NCBI GenBank assembly: GCA_021613535.1
Contig: CP075492.1
Span: 10,478,001-10,542,000 of the forward strand
Length of the DNA: 64,000 nt
Direction: 5' to 3'
Origin: Adineta vaga
Lineage: Eukaryota; Rotifera
The first letter of the stretch is position 1. Each line of letters begins with the position of its first letter. This document shows, one piece after another, positions 10,545 through 21,994 of the stretch. The notes below the pieces were generated by a model. That model made no database searches, was not told the DNA's origin, and saw only the letters and a list, made by a program, of their open reading frames with translations. A program made the position numbers and the translations under genes.

Positions 10545-11824
10545 ATGTCTCTGACAACAACTAATATGTTAAATCTTGTCGAAAAAGATGTTGATAAAGC
10601 TATTGAATCTGTTCAAGAATATTATGATAACATCGAAACAAATCTCGATCAAGTCATCGAACAAATTCAAACAACACTTTCTCATCCAATCGATGATCAA
10701 CATCTGATTCAAACATCTCTTCAAAATACAATTAAACCATTAGCAAAACAATACAGTGATAAACATAAAGATCTTCATGGTTCCATATCAAAAATTGGTA
10801 AAACAATTGATAAATGTTTTCAATCAGATTTTGGTAATGTTCCAATAACAGAATTATTTGATACACCGGAAAAATATAAATTAATTTATATGATTATATG
10901 TGAAGATCTGTATCGTCAAGGACGAATGACTATTGCCGATAAATTAATTGAAGAATCGAAATTAAATGATAATGATTTATTTAATTTAGAGAAAAATTTT
11001 CTTGAAGAAATCAATATGATTCTCGAAAATTTACGTGAAAAGAATCTCATGCCAGCAATTGAATGGTGTTTACGTCATCGAACTCAATTGAATCAAACAG
11101 GTAGTCTCTTAGAATTTCATTTACATAAAATGCGTTTTGTACAATTATTACAAATGGGTACATTTCAAGAAGCAAAAACTTATCTTACAAATTTACGACA
11201 ATATTCGATTAGTAATGGACAATGTGAACAAGATGTTAATCAATTAATGGGTGCATTAGTTTTTGCACAACGAGATTTAGCAAAATCACCTTATAAATAT
11301 TTACTTGAACCACATTTATGGTTACAATTATCAGAATTATTTATGCAACAAGCATTTCAACAAGTAGGATTAGCACAAGATAGTCCATTGTATGTTGTTA
11401 TGAAAATTGGTTTTCAAGCTTTACCAGCATTAATGAGGTAAGAATCAAAGATTTGATTTAGGAAAAGTACTCATGTCATTCTATCGATTCGTTAGTATTG
11501 TAAATGCTATGCAAAATACTCAAGTATGTCATATTTTATCGAAAGATGAATTACCAATTGAAATTGATGTTGGTCAAGAACATCGATATCATAGTGTTTT
11601 TGCTTGTCCAATTCTTCGACAACAAACAACAGATCAAAATCCACCGATGAAACTTGTTTGTGGTCATGTTATATCAAAAGATGCATTGAATAAATTATCG
11701 ATTCAAAATAAATTAAAATGTCCTTATTGTCCACTAGGTGAGAATTACAAATTTTCAATGTGTTACAATAGTTTTTTCCTTTTTAGAACAAAGTCCGTCG
11801 GATGCTCGGCAATTGTTTTTTTGA
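10545..11824 (+). CDS. RMND5A: CTLH/GID E3 ligase subunit RMND5A
   Basis: RMND5A (yeast Gid2/Rmd5) is the degenerate-RING subunit of the GID/CTLH ubiquitin ligase. Exons 10545-11437, 11496-11737 and 11787-11824 sum to 1173 nt, 390 aa, against 391 aa in human. The middle holds the LisH/CTLH helices ([46 protein letters not shown]). The C-terminal RING-like part has [48 protein letters not shown] and [18 protein letters not shown]. That ending is nearly identical to the vertebrate C-terminus, which confirms the 38-nt last exon. I chose the ATG at 10545 because the frame upstream lacks another ATG. The selenophosphate synthetase ATG follows 165 nt downstream on the same strand. Confidence 0.95.
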
Positions 11825-11944
11825 ACCTTATTAATCCGGTTTTTCTCACTTCTTTTATTGTATTATAATGTATTTTGTTTTCTTGTGCCAATAATGAAGA
11901 TCAGTGAATACTCTTTCTTTGTTTTTAATTATGTAAATTTTCTT

Positions 11945-11962
11945 TTCATGATCTTCTAGATA
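11945..11962 (+). other. Candidate spliced-leader acceptor of SEPHS gene
   Basis: A GATCTTCTAG acceptor (AG at 11958-11959) lies between the RMND5A stop and the SEPHS ATG, 30 nt before that ATG. No coding exon precedes it. Trans-splicing of a bicistronic transcript is inferred. Confidence 0.45.
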
Positions 11963-11989
11963 GAGAAAGAAGGTATCTCATATTTTGAA

Positions 11990-13406
11990 ATGTATAGAAA
12001 ATATTTTGATCCATTGGATTATAATCTATCGGCTGATTTTCGTTTAACGAAACTGTCCGATCTTAAAGGTTGAGGGTGTAAAGTTCCTCGAGATGTGCTC
12101 CACCGGCTGCTCGAGGGACTTCAAACAGCCGATAAAAACGGCTATGGTGATGGACAGCATCACCAAGGACTCATGCCTGAGTCCAAACCAACACCGGTGG
12201 TCGGTATGTAATTGTTCAATAATTCATTAAAGAGAACATCGAATGTTTTCGAGTTTGTTCTTCTCTAGGAATTGGTCTTGATTCATGTGTAATACCAATA
12301 CGTCATGGCGGACTTTTTCTGGTACAATCAACTGCTTTCTTCTATCCACTAGTCGATGATCCATATGTTATGGGAAAAATCGCTTGTGCAAATGTTTTAA
12401 GTGATGTTTACGCTATGGGAGCTGTGGAAGTAGATAATATGTTAATGTTATTAAGTACAAGCAATAAAATGACAGAAAAAGAACGAGATACTATTATGCC
12501 ATTGATTCTGCAAGGATTCAAAGTAAGAGAACGAATGATTCGATTTGTTTGAAATTGAATGTTGTTTTGATTTATTTATTTATTTAGGATTGTGCTGAAG
12601 AAGCTGGTACAACTGTTCAAGGTGGTCAGACAGTCATTAATCCATGGTTAATTGTCGGTGGTGTAGCTACTTCTGTATGTACACAAAATGAAATAATCAT
12701 TCCAGAAAATGCAATTGTTGGTGATGTATTAGTTTTAACTAAACCATTGGGCACACAGGTTTCATTTTTTATTAACATTTCATTTGAATAATTCTATAAC
12801 AATTGATAAATTCTAGGTAGCTGTCAATGCTCATCAATGGTTAGAAAATCCTGATCGATGGAATCGTATTAAATCTATGATAAGTGAAGATGATGTTCGA
12901 AAAGCCTATCAACGTGCGATGAATTCAATGGCTAGATTAAATAAAATTGGTATATATATTCTTCAAACATATATATATATATTCGATTTGGTTTATTTTT
13001 TTTGCTAGGTGCATCTCTTATGCATAAATATAATGCACACGCTTGTACAGATGTAACTGGCTTTGGTTTATTAGGACATGCTCAAAATTTAGCAAAGCAT
13101 CAAAAACATGACGTCTCATTTGTTATACATAATTTACCAATTATTGCTAAAATGGCAACAATAAGTAAAGCTTGTGGTAATGCATTTGGTTTATTACAAG
13201 GTACAAGTGCTGAAACATCCGGAGGTTTACTTGTTGTTTTACCACGTGAACAAGCAGCAGCTTATTGTAAAGATATTCAAGCACAAGAAGGTTATCAAGC
13301 ATGGATCATCGGTGTAGTTGAGAAAGGTGGTCGAACGGCAAAAATTATTGATAAACCAAGAATTATTGAAGTACCTGCCAAAGATACGGAAGGTGAATTA
13401 TGGTAG
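11990..13406 (+). CDS. SEPHS2: Selenophosphate synthetase with in-frame UGA (selenoprotein)
   Basis: Selenophosphate synthetase makes monoselenophosphate from selenide and ATP, the selenium donor for selenocysteine synthesis. Five exons (11990-12203, 12269-12522, 12588-12758, 12817-12949, 13009-13406) give 1170 nt, 389 aa, with TGA read through at 12071-12073 (codon 28). The context [16 protein letters not shown] is the catalytic loop of SPS, where Sec or Cys sits in active enzymes, so the TGA most likely encodes selenocysteine. Downstream landmarks are [69 protein letters not shown] and [10 protein letters not shown]. The short N-terminus resembles SEPHS1-length proteins. Exon 1 is markedly richer in GC around the TGA than its surroundings. 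Two RNA elements support recoding and are listed separately. The alternative, a non-Sec readthrough paralogue as in some insects, is less likely given the 3'-UTR SECIS-like hairpin. Confidence 0.93.
12071..12073 (+). other. Selenocysteine UGA codon
   Basis: The TGA is in frame with codon 1 at 11990 and is followed by 361 uninterrupted, conserved codons. It occupies the catalytic Sec/Cys position of selenophosphate synthetase. Confidence 0.88.
12081..12121 (+). promoter_or_regulatory. Selenocysteine redefinition element (stem-loop after UGA)
   Basis: Seven nucleotides after the TGA, AAGTTCCTCGAG (12081-12092) can pair with CTCGAGGGACTT (12110-12121). That gives twelve consecutive pairs with one G-U wobble around a 17-nt loop. 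Stem-loops at this place, called SRE, are known to promote UGA recoding in several selenoprotein genes including SPS genes. The stem is GC-rich in an AT-rich gene, so it is unlikely to be chance. Confidence 0.8.
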
Positions 13407-13481
13407 ATGCGAATCAAAGAAAAAAGGCATTTTGTTGTGAATTATTCAATTTATTGTTTGTCTTTATACTAAAATGGATTT

Positions 13482-13545
13482 GAATGATGTATTAATAACG
13501 AATATAATAGAATATATTCTGTTATAGTTATTAATCTGATTGTTC
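13482..13545 (+). promoter_or_regulatory. SECIS element in SEPHS 3' UTR
   Basis: The hairpin starts 76 nt after the stop. GAA is followed by TGAT (13485-13488). Helix II pairs ATTAATAAC (13491-13499) with GTTATTAAT (13527-13535). A 5'-side bulge GAA (13500-13502) supplies the apical AA. Helix III pairs TATAATAGAA with TTCTGTTATA around a TATA loop. The 3' core TGAT is at 13537-13540, followed by TTC at 13543-13545, which can pair with the starting GAA. The UGAU/UGAU pair forms the tandem G-A quartet. Order and spacing fit a form-2 eukaryotic SECIS; the basal helix is weak. Confidence 0.75.
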
Positions 13546-13754
13546 CAGTAAAGATTAACTTAAATTGATCAATTTTTCTTTGTTTGTACTGTAATTTTGT
13601 GAAAATAAAGTCTTTACGAAAGAATTCACATTCTCATCAAGATAAATCTAATCGTACACGTACATACAAAACTTATTTCAATAAATATAACATAAGCTTT
13701 ATTCATGAATAAAATATATTATAAAATGAAGAAAATGTTGTGTTTTCTTCTCTC

Positions 13755-15474
13755 CTAACTATAATTTCCATCTACTACAACAATATGTTCTGGTATGTAG
13801 CCTTGTTTTCCATCACCACGTCTAATTAATTTCCAATTACCAATTGATTCAATCGTATTAACAGGTATGACAACTTCTGATTCCAATACACTAATATCAC
13901 CGACAAATTGTCTTTGATAATTTTCAATTACACGTAAACGTTGATTTGAACGAAAAACAACCGGTTCATGATCAGCAATATTAAATGAAAAACTTTTACA
14001 TGGTGTCATATTTAATGTTCCATAAGCATCTTGATCATACGCATGAAGTGACATATTAGAAATTTGTCGCGAAAGAGTTAAGTCATCTTTTGGTTGTTGA
14101 CGTGTATAAGTATTTGCTTTTATTTTGCGTGGACATGTCGATGAGTGTGACTCATTATTTAATTGACATGGTCCAATTGATGAAATAAAACGACCAGGTG
14201 GTGGATTTGAGATTTCATACGAACGATTATTCATAATTGATAGACGTGAATAATGTGGTTTGTCATAAATACTTACATTGAGTAGACTAATATTATTTTG
14301 TGATGGTGATTCAAATGATGGATTTGAAGGTTCAGATAGACGAAGACAATAAATAGGTACTAAACCTGTTTCGCTAGTTTCGGGGATTTGAATAAAGACC
14401 CAGTTGGATACTTTATACAATGCTTTTACATGTGTATCTAAAGAATAAATGTATATTCAATGAATATATGTCAATATCTGTATTATTCACGCCCAATGTT
14501 CTATTTGTTTCCAATTAGATAGCCAAGTAGAGACGCTCAGAGGAGAAAGAAACAAATATATAACATCTTTCATTATTGATCTATATGCACGTGAAAAAGA
14601 TTAACAATGCGTATTAACTTTGATATGAATACAGAAGAAATCGTCAATGAGACGAAACTATGAGGTGTTAGAAGAGCAATTAAATGTCAGTTCAATTGTC
14701 TGCTATCGATCATTTCTATTCTCTCGTTTTTCCAATCAGACAATCGAATGGATTTCTTCATGCAGAACAAAGTGGCTATAAATCTATCTATATATATATA
14801 TACAGACACACGTAATACCTTTCGTTACAGCAATGGTATTCTTATTGAATTGCGTTGATTTAGCATGCAACGGTTTATATGACTGAGAAATAATCATAGA
14901 CAGATTGGCTGGTGATGTAGGTGTTGCATGAGACAGATGTTCATCACTATTGAGATGTTCTAACGGTTGTTCGGAATGATCGACTGGAAGAAATTCTTTT
15001 GTAGTTAATGAATGAGACGAACTTTTAGTTCGATCTTTTTTTGAACACTAAGATGAAAGAAGATTAGTCATAAGATTATATCATCAATTAAACGTACCCT
15101 TTCTATTGAATTTGTTTCGGATTTACCTGGAACAAAATCATAAGATCGTTCTTTATTGATTCGTTTACAGGCACTTGTCAACTCTAGAAGTACAAAAATA
15201 ATGAAGATTCAATTTTTTTAGATATTTCTGATCGAAAAAAAACCCTTTTTCTACTTACTTAGAATATTACATGAATCCCACATATTCTACGAATGAGTAA
15301 TATGTGCAAAGAAAAAGACAGTTTTATACTCAACAGGGGGAATATAATTATCCGTTTTTTTTGTATGTAGATGAAAGGATATTCATGTAGTTCGTTTGAA
15401 TGAATCTTACCTTTGACATGTTTGCGAAATTGAAGAATACGTAAAAGTTTGGCAAATGTTTTTGATTGTTCCAT
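13755..15474 (-). CDS. SH3-domain adaptor protein, unassigned
   Basis: Four exons (15411-15474, 15098-15183, 14819-15047, 13755-14437) sum to 1062 nt, 353 aa. The N-terminus is basic (MEQSKTFAKLLRILQFRKHV) and is followed by KRINKERSYDFVP. The centre is Ser/Thr-rich and low in order. Near residue 130 a half-recognisable SH3-like segment reads VKALYKVSNWVF...TGLVPIYCLRL. The C-terminus is a clear SH3 domain, from LRVIENYQRQFVGDISVLE to GNWKLIRRGDGKQGYIPEHI. The protein should act as a scaffold binding proline-rich partners. I considered a relationship to small multi-SH3 adaptors such as Drosophila Dlish but cannot support it from memory. The first intron (15184-15410) and third intron (14438-14818) are longer than usual. 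The gene converges on the selenophosphate synthetase gene. Confidence 0.65.
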
Positions 15475-15840
15475 GCAGTTAAACAAGGATGGCAATGTTG
15501 AAAATCAACTTAGCATTGTAATTAGGACGATGTCTATGAATCGAAATGAACGAAATAACGAATGATCACACCTGTTTCTATTCTGAACCAATGAACGAAA
15601 GAAAAAGAGAGGAAGAGCGAGAGAGTGAAGAAGAAGAAAAAACAGAATGACCTTCAGCAGAGTTCATGCAATGAAGTCTGTTCGTCTTTTTGATTTGCTC
15701 ATATGTGATAATCGGACATAAGTATCTATCATTATAGTGTCTAACGGTTCAGATTGATTGATCTCTTGAGAATCAGATCTTTCAAAAGATTTATTTTTTT
15801 TTCTTTAAATTAGAAAACAAGAAAACAAATAAGATATTTA
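15475..15840. other. Intergenic gap, SH3 adaptor / GPCR
   Basis: This is the upstream region of the SH3 adaptor and the 3' flank of the next minus-strand gene. It includes a purine-rich patch near 15600-15645. No gene is recognised. Confidence 0.4.
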
Positions 15841-18365
15841 TTAAACAGTCACATCAAGAATTTCTTTAGAGAGAAAAGACGTTCGTTGCGTTAGATCTTG
15901 ATCAGATCGAATTCGTTTGATCCATATTTGTTCATTATTCGGTAATGAACGATATGAATAAGATCTGGGATGAAATTTTGATTTTAGAATCGTTGAATTT
16001 ACTTCAGGAAATGAATAGGATGACTGTTTTGAAGGAATAGTAGATATTTTTTCAGGTATTTTTCGAGCAAATGAGGATTTCAACGGTCGATTATCAGCAA
16101 CTGAAGGAAAATTAAATATAGGTGCTTGTCGAACGATATTTGTTGGAGTTTTAATTGAATTTATAGTTGGTGATGAATGTATCTAAACAGAAAATATGAA
16201 AACGATTTAGTATGCAGATAGTCAACAGTTTAATATCTAAACAATTCTAATCTAATAAGACAATATTCTACAAATTGAACTCTGCGATACGATGTTTCTA
16301 TTACTCATAAAATTTAAAGTAATTGGTTTTTATATATAGAATGTTACTCGTTTTGCATTTATTCCTTTCATCTACATATTATAGATATTTATATATATAT
16401 ACATAGATTAGCAACAAATAAAAAATAGAATTTTTAAAATTCATTCTTTTGAATCATTTCTTTACTTACCGATCTCATTCGTAAAGAAATCTGTGAATCG
16501 TTTGATTTAATTTTCTTTGTTCTGGATTTGACTGTTGGTGAACAAAATGAAAATCGCAAAAACCAGATTCGTTCATCTTTATCAATTGATTGATTTTTAT
16601 ATGAATTCAAACGATTAAAATACTTTGATTGGCCATCAGTACTTATATTCGATATACGCGTATTTAGTTGACAACCAGGATTTGAATTATTTACCTGAGA
16701 AATATCGTCCAAAGAATTCATACATGAACTTCGATGCGTCGTAGATTTTTTCGTCCATTCAGGATTAATATATTGTGCACAATATTTGCTGAGAAATGAA
16801 AAATTTGAACGAAATGTTGAACGAAATCGTTCCGAAAAACAACAATATAAAACAAAATTAATTGATGCATTTACAGCTACTAAACAATTGGCAAAATTAT
16901 TATAGATTAATACTTGAGATGTTCGAGCTAATTTAGGAAAAATGGATAGAACTGTTAAGGAAATCGCTTGAGGAATTTGACAAACAGTAAAAACAAGGAC
17001 GACAGCAACTAAAAACAAAAATAAAATGAGAAAATATAGAATTTTTCGAAATGATTAACATATTGACTGACTTAACATAATGGTCGTTTTTCGTTGTTCA
17101 CCTTGACTACCACGATTATGTCGACGTAATTCAACGCCACCAAGATTTTGCTGTATTTCTTGTTTAGAACGACGAACATATGAAATCAAAATACTATTGA
17201 ATATTAAAAGTAAAACGAGTGGAATCCATATGATGGCAAATCTAAATAAAAGAATTTAATTTAAGATTCAAATCGACTTTTTGATTAGTAAACAAAGAGA
17301 ATCGTAATATGATAAGTGTAGGTAGTGCATGTTGTACTCTTCGTATTTATTAATTTCTAAAATATTCATTGATGCTCATCTTTCATAAAATGAATTATTG
17401 ATGTAATACGATCAATAGAAGCATGATTTCATGTTGTCGAAAGCTTATAGCCGAAGCAAATTCTTTTTAACATATCCAGGTCAAGTTCATGTTTACTATA
17501 TATAGAATATTATATCAAATGATTTGCATGATTTTATATGTGATATTAGATCTTTATCGATAGGTGAAAAAGCAATTATATATAATTTTTCTTTGACAAT
17601 AAACTATCATATTAGTAACTGAGTTCTATGGTCTATGCAACCACGCAATTGATATTTGATCGTGTATAATCTAAATTAACATTTTGAACCTACTATTTAA
17701 ATATAGTTTATCTTCTTTTTTTCTTCAATATTTGTTATTCTAGTAAAAGTAATTTTTAATCATTGATACATACGTTACAAAATTGAAATAAATTTGATGA
17801 TAAAGTACACTATTGCCTAGTGCTGTGGGCTTTGCTCTTATATGAGTTAACAATGGTTTCATTTGAAATATTTCGACTTTCGATCACTCGTACAAGTTTC
17901 ATTTCAAATACTGATGGTAATGTACATAAAAGTGATGCACACATAACACTTAAAATAATCTTTCGTGCTCGATGAATTGTACACCATGTACGACTTTGTA
18001 ATGGATAAGTTATAGCAACCCAACGTTCAACTGTAAATGTAACAGTTAACCAAACACTTGTATTCGAAGAAAAATCAGCGATGGGTCGACAGATAGTTAG
18101 AAGAATTTCCGACAACGATTTATTTGTAAAACAAGGATTTTGTAATGTATTCATGATCAATGTTAATACGAGATAAGCGATATCAACGAGAGCTAAAGCT
18201 ACGAGATAATTATTCGTTGATGATCTAATCATGCGTCGTTTTGTTAGAATAATCACGACTAATATATTACCAGTTACACCTAGATAATTACATGAAAGTA
18301 TAATGAACAAAAGACAACGTGTTATTTGGAATTTTAATTATGGTAATCGATTTATATTCTGACAT
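15841..18365 (-). CDS. Class A peptide-type GPCR, apparent frameshifts
   Basis: This encodes a seven-helix class A receptor of the invertebrate neuropeptide (FMRFamide-receptor-like) style. Exons are 17774-18365, 17072-17241, 16470-17008 and 15841-16182. TM1 has GNILVVIIL and TM2 has NNYLVALALVDIAYL. TM3 ends VERWVAITYPL, where ERW replaces DRY. TM5 is FAIIWIPLVLLLIFN and TM6 is IAVVLVFTVCQIPQAI. TM7 NASINFVLYCCFSERFR replaces the usual NPxxY. A long Ser-rich tail follows. Exon 1 does not read through. The N-terminal frame (MSEYKSITI) and TM1 differ by one base at an A-run, 18309-18312. The loop before TM5 shifts again near 17826-17840 (towards PTALGNSVLYHQ). Removing one base at each place closes the model at 546 aa. 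A 64-nt intron could explain the second shift, but its acceptor is poor. It could be a decaying copy or assembly error. Confidence 0.7.
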
Positions 18366-20809
18366 TTCACTGAAATAACTCATTGAAAGGTTTTGTTGAC
18401 ATTGTTCTATGTTTACTATATGGAACTGTTTTTATCCGAAAATAAATTCTTACCGAAAAAAGATATGATTGGCCAAAGCCAATTTTTTATTAATATTCGA
18501 ACAAAAAAAAGACTTGGATCAGTATTCTGTCGAGCTAGTATCGAAGCATTACAATGGACCAAACCAAACATATCTTGCTATTGATGGATTGATTTGTCAT
18601 GTGAAGTTAATCAAATGGAATACACAACAGCAATTTGATATTCTCTTTTTCTAATCAACTGACAATGTAACAACATTGGTTTATTATCTAAAAAAAAGAA
18701 CGAGAGAAATATAGGAAGAAAAGACAAGCACAAATCATAATTAGCAAATAATAACATAAAGGATACTAAACAAAGGAAACTGTCTTTGAAAAAGAAAGAG
18801 ATGTACTCTCGCTCTTTCATATGCAATATAGAAATTGTCAAACGTATGGAGAACGAACGATAATAGCAAAGAAAATATTTTTTCGTATTTTTCTTTTTCT
18901 ATCGATTGTTCGTCTAGTCCATGACAGGATGACAAAAAAGATACTTATATCAATAAAAAAAAGAAGAAATTTATTGAAGTGATAAAACTTTCGATTTCAT
19001 CTAATTGAAAATCTAATGTACCATACTGGATTTCCGTTATCCATATAAATAGGCATGACATACCTACTAGAACTCGTCAATTCTATATCATGCTTTCTAT
19101 TAATATTCATTTACATGACCGTGAAATGACGATATCTTTTTTTTAAATCGGAAACTAACCGAAATGAATAATATGCAAAAAAGAAGTCATCGCAGTACGA
19201 TCTTTTTTTTTCTATGAAACGAACTTTTTCTTTGCTAAATTAAGTGCATTTTAAGTAAAACCGAAAGAAAAGAGACTACTCTACTTAATGCAGATTTACC
19301 TTTCTATTGTTCGTTAATAATATGTTGAAGAGAAAAGCTATTTTCTGAAGAATATATAAACATATTGTCCAATAAATGTGCTCTTACTTCTTTATATTCC
19401 ACATACTCAAAACAAATGTATGCAAAACTCAATTGAAAAAAAAACAAAATCGGTAACCTTTTTACACATAGAATAAACAATTCTTTTCTCATAGGAAATA
19501 TTTCTTTGTGTATTAACTTAGGAAAATAGATTTATTTTTTATCTCTATTCTTTCACAAGTTCATCTATTCATCACTTTCAAACGGCATAATGATCATGCT
19601 TTATTCAAATATTCGTAGTCATACTTACCTACTTAGAAAAATCAATTAAATATGATGATAATTCAATCATAAATATTGATAAATGTATTGTTACATTTCT
19701 TTATTTATATAAGACATGATCGATACTATACAGTACAACTGTTTGGTCAAGAACGATCTATATTAGATGAGATAAATAGAGATAATAATCAATCGGTATT
19801 GTATATGCATAACTGCTTTTCCTAATAGATTTTTTTCCTGTGCAATGTCTGCAGGAAGTAAATGTAAGGACGGGTATATCGAAGGAATAAATGATCAATA
19901 AAGATTATAATTGCACCTTTGATTTATTCATGCGTATAATGAAAAAATGTGCTTTTTTTTCTTTCTACAATGATCATCTAGCAAATATCTGTTTAGTCAT
20001 ATGATTTGACTGTGAAGTGAAATGACAAGTCGAATAAATACGTGACTTATAACATATACTGAGAATGATAATTACATTAATGAAAACGGCTTGATGTTTA
20101 TATCTTAATATCTAAAATTTTCTAAAGAGTTGATTAAAGAAAAGGTCTGTTTTTGTATAATCTATTAAACACATATTTACTTTCGAGAAACAATGGTTTA
20201 TCCAAGTTTTCTCGACCTATATAAACTCCTTCAACTCAATAGTAGCCGAGATTACAAAATGTATTAATACTCTTACTAATAAGATCATATCTAAAGAAAA
20301 GATCTAGTTTTTGCTTTTTAATTTTATAAATTATGTTTATTTTTATATACTGTGCTTTCCAGTCTAAGATACATCATAGACATTATTTTTATCTTTGAAT
20401 ACATTTCAATACGAGGGTTTTCTTGATAAATAATTCAAAATTCTCGAATAAACATTTCTTTAAGGTATCGTTTAATATGAAATTCTCAAGCAGAATCTGA
20501 TTGAATATCTAAATCAGTATACCTCAGGGAAATTTCGACAGATTTTACTAATAAATCTTTTCGGTGAATACTTAATGATTTATTATTCGACGATATCATA
20601 TGTCAGTTCTTTAGTTTTATGAACGGGAGTCTCATGTGATGTTTTCGTTACTTCGTGAGAGAGAGACAAGTTAATGACTGATTAATATTTCATTATTGTA
20701 TTAAATATTCATATATACTATACGACATGTTACAAAAAGAGAGAACAATATATATTTTTTAACGCACGCCTCTATAAATAGTTTCCAATGTAAGTAATAT
20801 ATTAAATCT
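18366..20809. other. Gene-poor stretch between two GPCR genes
   Basis: About 2.4 kb with no recognisable gene on either strand. The short overlapping frames at 18393-18654 and several AT-rich frames have no domain, conserved motif or consistent splice structure. No repeats beyond short A/T runs are evident. Confidence 0.5.
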
Positions 20810-21994
20810 TCACATTTTTGTTGTATAATTTAAATTAGAACGATAATTCTGAGCTGATTGTTTCATTAATTGTGTAACTGTACCTTGTGGTGGCCGATTC
20901 AATTGTCTTAGTGTAGTTATACCATGATTGGAATTTGTTATCTGTTGATCATGAGTAAACTTATTAAGACATGGGAAACATTTGAAAAATTCTTTTCGAA
21001 ATAATTTTGATGTTAAACAATGTAAATAGAAATTCAATGCATAATTGATTGTTATAATTAAACCAAATATTGATGCTAAAAGAAGACTGAATGAAAATGA
21101 TTGTTGAATATTGAATGTTGAAAGCGCAAGACGAAATAATCCAACAGGAATGGTCGTAAAGAAGAAAAGAGTTAATGTAGCAAACATTAGTATTAACATT
21201 TGTCGATGTAGATAACGTGCACGACGTCTTTCTTGTTGATTAACGATTGATTGTGTTATTGGGAGAACACGATTTCGTCGAGCTGTAATCTCTCTTCTTA
21301 TTGCTATAAGTAAAATGATGATACAACATGCAGGAATAATTGTCACCGAAAAAGTTGTTATACTTGGCCAAAAATAAGTATAAAAATATGAATATGTTGA
21401 ATACAGTCGATTAGCACCACAAGTTGTTGTTACTCCTGGTGCGATTTGACCAAACATTGGTGTAAGTAAATGTATATGTAAAAGACAATCGAAACTTAAT
21501 GCAACTATTATGGAATAAATAGCTGTTCGAGGTTTACAAATCTGCTGAGCCCGAAGAGAATATCTTGAACGTATCCATCGATCACATGTAACTAAAATAA
21601 AAATCATTAAGTTATTTCAATTTTGATTACAAATATATCTACTTGTTGTAAGCATCCATGCACTAAAATTAGTCGATAGGTAACTAATAAAATGTCGAAA
21701 TTGACATGTATGAGCATAATTTGTTTGATCCGAAATTTTAAAACCATAGATAATTAAAACATATGAACAAAGTAGTAAATAAATTGTGTCAGATATACTC
21801 ATTGCTAAGAATAATATTCCGGTACTTAAAGTTCTCATGGTTTTTTGTGAAAATGTTATTATTTGACAAATATTACCCATAAATCCAATAAACATGACGG
21901 TCATATATCCGTAAAGATAAATATTCGATGAAACATATATATAATAATAGTCTAATGATGTCAGAGTTGTATAAGAAGAACCCGAATTATTCAT
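20810..21994 (-). CDS. Class A GPCR, divergent
   Basis: Two exons (21643-21994, 20810-21591) give 1134 nt, 377 aa. TM1 is YGYMTVMFIGFMGNICQIITF with the GN motif; TM2 contains LAMSISDTIYLLL. The exon junction falls just before CDRW, the DRY-equivalent at the end of TM3. Further helices are around TTFSVTIIPACCIIILLI (TM5), LILMFATLTLFFFTTIPVG (TM6), and a TM7 that includes INYALNFYLHCLTSKLFR in place of NPxxY. The N-terminus has glycosylation-type NNSGS. The ligand is unknown; divergent receptors of this kind are expanded in rotifers and other lophotrochozoans. I chose the ATG at 21994. An in-frame ATG at 22096 would add 34 residues that look less like a receptor N-terminus. Confidence 0.75.

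Noticed and set aside
11990-12203. Reading the SEPHS TGA as a frame-ending stop or pseudogene
   Set aside because: All downstream exons are intact and conserved, and recoding elements are present at the right places.
18393-18654. Two overlapping short plus-strand frames
   Set aside because: Some protein-like stretches, but no domain, no start context and no intron logic; probably chance.
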